Under the pieces are notes generated by a model that was not told the origin of the DNA, did not search any database, and saw nothing but the letters and a program-made list of their open reading frames with translations. DNA of 64,000 nucleotides, taken from assembly GCF_014201505.1 (NCBI RefSeq), contig NZ_JACHEO010000008.1, forward strand, positions 1-64,000, given 5' to 3'. The position numbers and the translations under genes are program-made. The stretch comes from Desulfoprunum benzoelyticum (GTDB lineage: Bacteria; Desulfobacterota; Desulfobulbia; Desulfobulbales; Desulfocapsaceae). Positions 61,381 to 64,000 of this stretch are shown here, piece after piece; position 1 is the stretch's first letter; each line of letters starts with the position of its first letter.

Positions 61381-62307
61381 TCAGTCTACAACCGGCCGGG
61401 GCAGCAATCCAGCCCCACCGATGATTTCCTGCAATTTTTCCTCCCACTCGATCGCCATCACGTGGACCCCGGCGATTCCCTCCATCTCCTTCAGTTCCTG
61501 AATCTGCTCGATGCACATCTCGATGCCCTTGGCGGCCTGCTTCTCCTTCGGTTCATCGGCGATGCGCTTGATCACCGCGTCGGGGATGTCCATGCCGGCG
61601 ACCATCTTCTTCATGAACTTGGCCATCCCCGCCGACTTGAGCGGGGTCACCCCGGCCAGGATCTTGACCTTCTCATGCAGCCCCTGGCGCTTGGCATCCT
61701 CCAGATAGGTCTTGAATTTGTCCATATTATAAATGCACTGGGTCTGGACGAAATCGGCGCCGGCCATCATCTTCATCTTCAACCGGGGCACCCTGATCTC
61801 GAACGGATCGGCGAAGGGATTGACGGCGCAGCCGATGAAGAACTTCGGCGCCCCCTCGAGCTTCTGCCCGGAGGGAAAGACCCCCTCGTCGCGCATCGTC
61901 CTGACCAGGTGGATCAGCTGCATCGAATCGATATCGAAGACGTTCTTGGCCTGGGGATCATCGCCGAATTTCTGGTGATCCCCGGACAGGCAGAGCATGT
62001 TCCGCACCCCCAGCGCCGAGGCCCCGAGCAGGTCGGACTGCAGGGCGATGCGGTTGCGGTCGCGCACCACCATCTGCAGCAGGGGCTCGATCCCCATCTC
62101 CTTGAGCAGTACGCAGCCGGCGACCGAGCTCATCCGCACCACCGAGGTCTGGTTGTCGGTGACGTTGCAGGCGTCGACGTTGCCCTTGACATAGGCCGCC
62201 TTCTTCCGCACGATCTCCGGATCGGCGCCGCGGGGCGGACCGCATTCGGCCGTCACGGCGAAATGGCCGGCGGCGAGGACCTTTTCCAGATTGCTTCCCG
62301 CTTTCAT
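61381..62307 (-). CDS. metF: Methylenetetrahydrofolate reductase, catalytic subunit (copy 2)
   Basis: A 308-residue MetF with TAECGPP, NVTDNQTSVVR, MLCLSGDHQKFG and QTQCIYN, closely similar to copy 1. Its ATG overlaps the stop of metV copy 2. The pair is downstream of mvhD and hdrA copy 2. It performs the same methylene/methyl-THF step; having two complete sets suggests different electron partners or conditions. Confidence 0.94.
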   Translation of the reverse strand: MKAGSNLEKVLAAGHFAVTAECGPPRGADPEIVRKKAAYVKGNVDACNVTDNQTSVVRMSSVAGCVLLKEMGIEPLLQMVVRDRNRIALQSDLLGASALGVRNMLCLSGDHQKFGDDPQAKNVFDIDSMQLIHLVRTMRDEGVFPSGQKLEGAPKFFIGCAVNPFADPFEIRVPRLKMKMMAGADFVQTQCIYNMDKFKTYLEDAKRQGLHEKVKILAGVTPLKSAGMAKFMKKMVAGMDIPDAVIKRIADEPKEKQAAKGIEMCIEQIQELKEMEGIAGVHVMAIEWEEKLQEIIGGAGLLPRPVVD

Positions 62308-62972
62308 CAGATCATATCCTCCCTGACAATGCGGCGAGGGCCGCCATCTCTTGAGGTGTTCCATCCCTTGTAGGGTTTCAGCTTGGTGTAGTTATCCATC
62401 TGGTCGAGGGCCTTGAGCCGGTCGATGATCAGCTGCCAGCCGCAGGGGGTATCCTTGCCGACCTCGCAGTGCCCCTGTACCGAACCACCGCAGGGGCCGT
62501 GGAACAGCGATTTGGCACAGCGGGTGACCGGACAGATGCCGCCGGTCAGGTGCAGCACGCAGTCGCCGCAGCCCTGGCAACGCTCGGCCCATTCGCCCTG
62601 GCGCTCGGTGACGCCGAGAAAGCCGGTGTTGATCCCCGGCAGCAATGGGGTGGTGGTGTACTTCTCGGCCAGGAACTGGATGCCGGCGCCGCAGGCAATC
62701 GACAGCACGGCCTGGTAGTCATGGACGTAGGAGCGCATCTGCTCGATATACTCGGGATCGCACTGCCGTTCGAGACAGACCTCCTTGATCGTTATCTTCT
62801 TCCCCGCGGTCTCCCGCGCCAGGCGCAGGGTCGAGGACAGCACCTGAACCTCCTTCTCCCCTCCCACCCGGCACACCGTCACACAGCCATAGCAGCCGGC
62901 AACGACAATCCGGTCATAGGGATCGACCATCTCCAGAATCTCCTCGATGGGTTTCGGCGTTCCTGTGATCAT
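62307..62972 (-). CDS. metV: MetV-like partner of methylene-THF reductase (copy 2)
   Basis: A 221-residue MetV with VAGCYGCVTVCRVGG, CQGCGDCVLHLTGGICPVTRC and HGPCGG in the same order as copy 1. GAGGAG precedes the ATG at 62972; the gene starts 20 bases after the mvhD stop. It is expected to bind MetF copy 2 and receive electrons through MvhD/HdrA. Confidence 0.92.
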   Translation of the reverse strand: MITGTPKPIEEILEMVDPYDRIVVAGCYGCVTVCRVGGEKEVQVLSSTLRLARETAGKKITIKEVCLERQCDPEYIEQMRSYVHDYQAVLSIACGAGIQFLAEKYTTTPLLPGINTGFLGVTERQGEWAERCQGCGDCVLHLTGGICPVTRCAKSLFHGPCGGSVQGHCEVGKDTPCGWQLIIDRLKALDQMDNYTKLKPYKGWNTSRDGGPRRIVREDMI

Positions 62973-62992
62973 TGTACTCCTCCTGAGGCCGG

Positions 62993-63424
62993 TCAGGCCG
63001 CGTTCTTCCGGGCGACATTGATGGAACTGGGGCCCAGTTCCCTGATCTGCCCGACGAATTCATTGACATAAGCGGCGAATTTCGCCCCCTCGCCGGCACT
63101 GAGATTGAACATCCGGATCCGGTCGCCGCCGATGCGGATGCTCTCGAGAATCCCGGCCACCCGGGCCACCCGGGCCCGGGCCCGGATATTGCCGGAGAGA
63201 TAGTGGCAATCCCCCTCCAGGCAGCCGATGACCATCACCCCGTCGGCGCCGTTCTCGAAGGCCTCGAGCAGCAACGTCTCCTCGATCCTCCCGGTGCACG
63301 GCAGCATCACGATGCTGGTCGACGCCGGGTACCGCCTTCTTTCCGAACCTGCCAGGTCCGCGGCGGTGTACGCTCAATGACGACAGGCAAAGATGATGAC
63401 GTTGGCGGTGAACTCATCCATCAT
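62993..63424 (-). CDS. mvhD: MvhD-type iron-sulfur subunit, selenoprotein with Sec in the first redox motif (UGA 63374-63376)
   Basis: A 143-residue MvhD. Codon 17 is UGA, in IIFACRH-U-AYTAADLAG; copy 1 has FACHYCAFAAADLAG there, so Sec replaces the second Cys of CxxC. The second site is an ordinary Cys (VIGCLEGDCHYLSGN), the position where copy 1 has Sec. The rest (IVMLPCTGRIEE, FNLSAGEGAKFAAYVNEF) follows the family. A seven-pair GG-loop hairpin lies 13 bases after the UGA. Start ATG at 63424 or 63421, overlapping the hdrA stop, with GGAGGAG just upstream. A gene caller would start it falsely at 63310 and lose the redox motif. Confidence 0.9.
63344..63360 (-). promoter_or_regulatory. Candidate bacterial SECIS element in mvhD (copy 2)
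   Basis: On the minus strand CGGACCT pairs with AGGTTCG (one G-U) around a GGC loop, 13 bases after the UGA at 63374-63376. Confidence 0.72.
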
Positions 63425-64000
63425 GCGACTCCTCCACGGTTATGGCTTCCGGCATTGCCTGGGCATAGGACCGGATCTTGGCCTTGAGATTGACATCCTG
63501 GTAGCGGCCGAGCGTGATCGCCTTGGCCGGGCATTCGGCGACACAGATGCCGCAGCCCTGACACAGGGCCGGGTTGATCTCGGCGGTATGCTCGGCGTTG
63601 ATGAACGGTACGCCGTAGGGGCAGGCCCGGACGCAGGTCAGGCAGACGGCACAGTGGGTCGGATCGACCCGCGAGACGACGCCGGACAGCCGCAGGTTCT
63701 TCTTCGACAGCAGGATCGCGGCCCGGGCCACCGCCGCCTGGGCCTGGGCGATGGTCTCCGACACGTCCTTCGGGGCGTGCACCGTTCCGGCCATGAACAG
63801 CCCTTCGCTCGGCAGATCGACCGGCCGCAGCTTGGCATGGGCCTCGATGAAGAATCCGTTGCCGTTGCGCGGCACCCGCAGCATCGAGGCCAATTCCTCG
63901 GTATCGCGCGGCTTCATGCCGGTGGAGAGCACCAGTAGATCCGGGGCCAGCGAGACCTTGCGACCGATCGACGGATCGCGGATTTCGATCCGAATCCCCC
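63414..64000 (-). CDS. hdrA: HdrA-like flavin/Fe-S protein, C-terminal part (copy 2, cut by window edge)
   Basis: The frame is open to the window edge; 194 codons are visible. The C-terminal part has VLSTGMKPRD, LFMAGTVHAPKDVSETIAQAQAA and two [4Fe-4S] motifs (CAVCLTCVRAC, CQGCGICVAEC), as at the end of hdrA copy 1 (LFLAGLAHAPKNLEETISQSLAA). The stop overlaps the start of mvhD copy 2. The size and the number of HdrA modules in the complete protein cannot be seen. Confidence 0.9.
   Translation of the reverse strand, partial: GIRIEIRDPSIGRKVSLAPDLLVLSTGMKPRDTEELASMLRVPRNGNGFFIEAHAKLRPVDLPSEGLFMAGTVHAPKDVSETIAQAQAAVARAAILLSKKNLRLSGVVSRVDPTHCAVCLTCVRACPYGVPFINAEHTAEINPALCQGCGICVAECPAKAITLGRYQDVNLKAKIRSYAQAMPEAITVEESHDG

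Noticed and set aside
1..64000. tRNA, rRNA, CRISPR, insertion sequence or phage genes
   Set aside because: Looked for T-loop sequences, regular repeat-spacer arrays, transposase motifs and terminal repeats; none found by eye. A covariance-model tRNA scan would settle the tRNA question.

Overview
The window is a dense, mostly minus-strand block of C1 and energy-metabolism genes from an anaerobic bacterium, most likely a Desulfobacterota (deltaproteobacterial) sulfur- or sulfate-metabolising autotroph. The reasons are: an EF-G of the 'HIDSGKTT' class shared with mitochondria, spirochaetes, planctomycetes and deltaproteobacteria; a complete methyl and carbonyl branch of the Wood-Ljungdahl pathway; HdrA/MvhD electron-transfer modules; sigma-54 regulation; rubrerythrin; and four genes with in-frame UGA codons best read as selenocysteine. 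No rRNA, tRNA, CRISPR array, insertion sequence or prophage was seen.

Layout. 1-3.6 kb: end of a plus-strand gene, a P-loop ATPase and fusA. 3.6-9.4 kb: hdrA - mvhD(Sec) - metV - metF - cooT - His-rich protein, i.e. methylene-THF reductase with its electron-supply module and nickel-handling genes. 9.7-12.6 kb: DUF3786 protein with a CFeSP-type Fe-S domain, ferredoxin, rubrerythrin, the DUF166 selenoprotein DfsP and a hypothetical gene. 12.8-17.8 kb: a NuoE-NuoF-FdhA(Sec) NAD-linked formate dehydrogenase. 17.8-18.9 kb: about 1.1 kb without a convincing gene. 18.9-23.4 kb (plus strand): a membrane haem/Fe-S HdrC-like protein with HdrB, then cooC and a degenerate HD protein. 23.5-30.6 kb: a soluble molybdopterin oxidoreductase cluster with NuoG-like, CBS, GltD-like and PsrB-like partners plus a ferritin-like protein. 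31-32.6 kb: a split TauE/SafE transporter. 32.6-38.7 kb: a signalling block with two histidine kinases, a receiver protein, a membrane protein and a sigma-54 activator. 38.7-40.0 kb: a second DUF3786 gene and two small genes. 40.1-43.5 kb: cooS, cooC and a small gene. 43.6-58.6 kb: the main Wood-Ljungdahl run fhs - folD - two small zinc-binding genes - cytidylate-kinase-like gene - acsV - acsD - acsA - acsB - acsC - acsE. 59-61.3 kb: a ferredoxin-domain pseudogene, a REC-PAS-kinase and a receiver. 61.4-64 kb: a second metF - metV - mvhD(Sec) - hdrA module running off the window.

Working together: FDH makes or uses formate; Fhs, FolD and MetFV interconvert formyl-, methenyl/methylene- and methyl-THF; AcsE moves the methyl to the corrinoid protein AcsCD, which AcsV keeps reduced; AcsA and AcsB join methyl, CO and CoA. 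CooC, CooT and the His-rich protein probably serve nickel insertion. The pathway could run towards CO2 fixation or acetate oxidation; sequence alone does not decide.

The most informative observations are the four UGA codons, each followed 9-16 nt later by a hairpin whose apical loop contains GG. The two MvhD paralogues carry Sec at different redox positions. All four genes would be split by ordinary gene callers, so the intact reading frames given here should be used.
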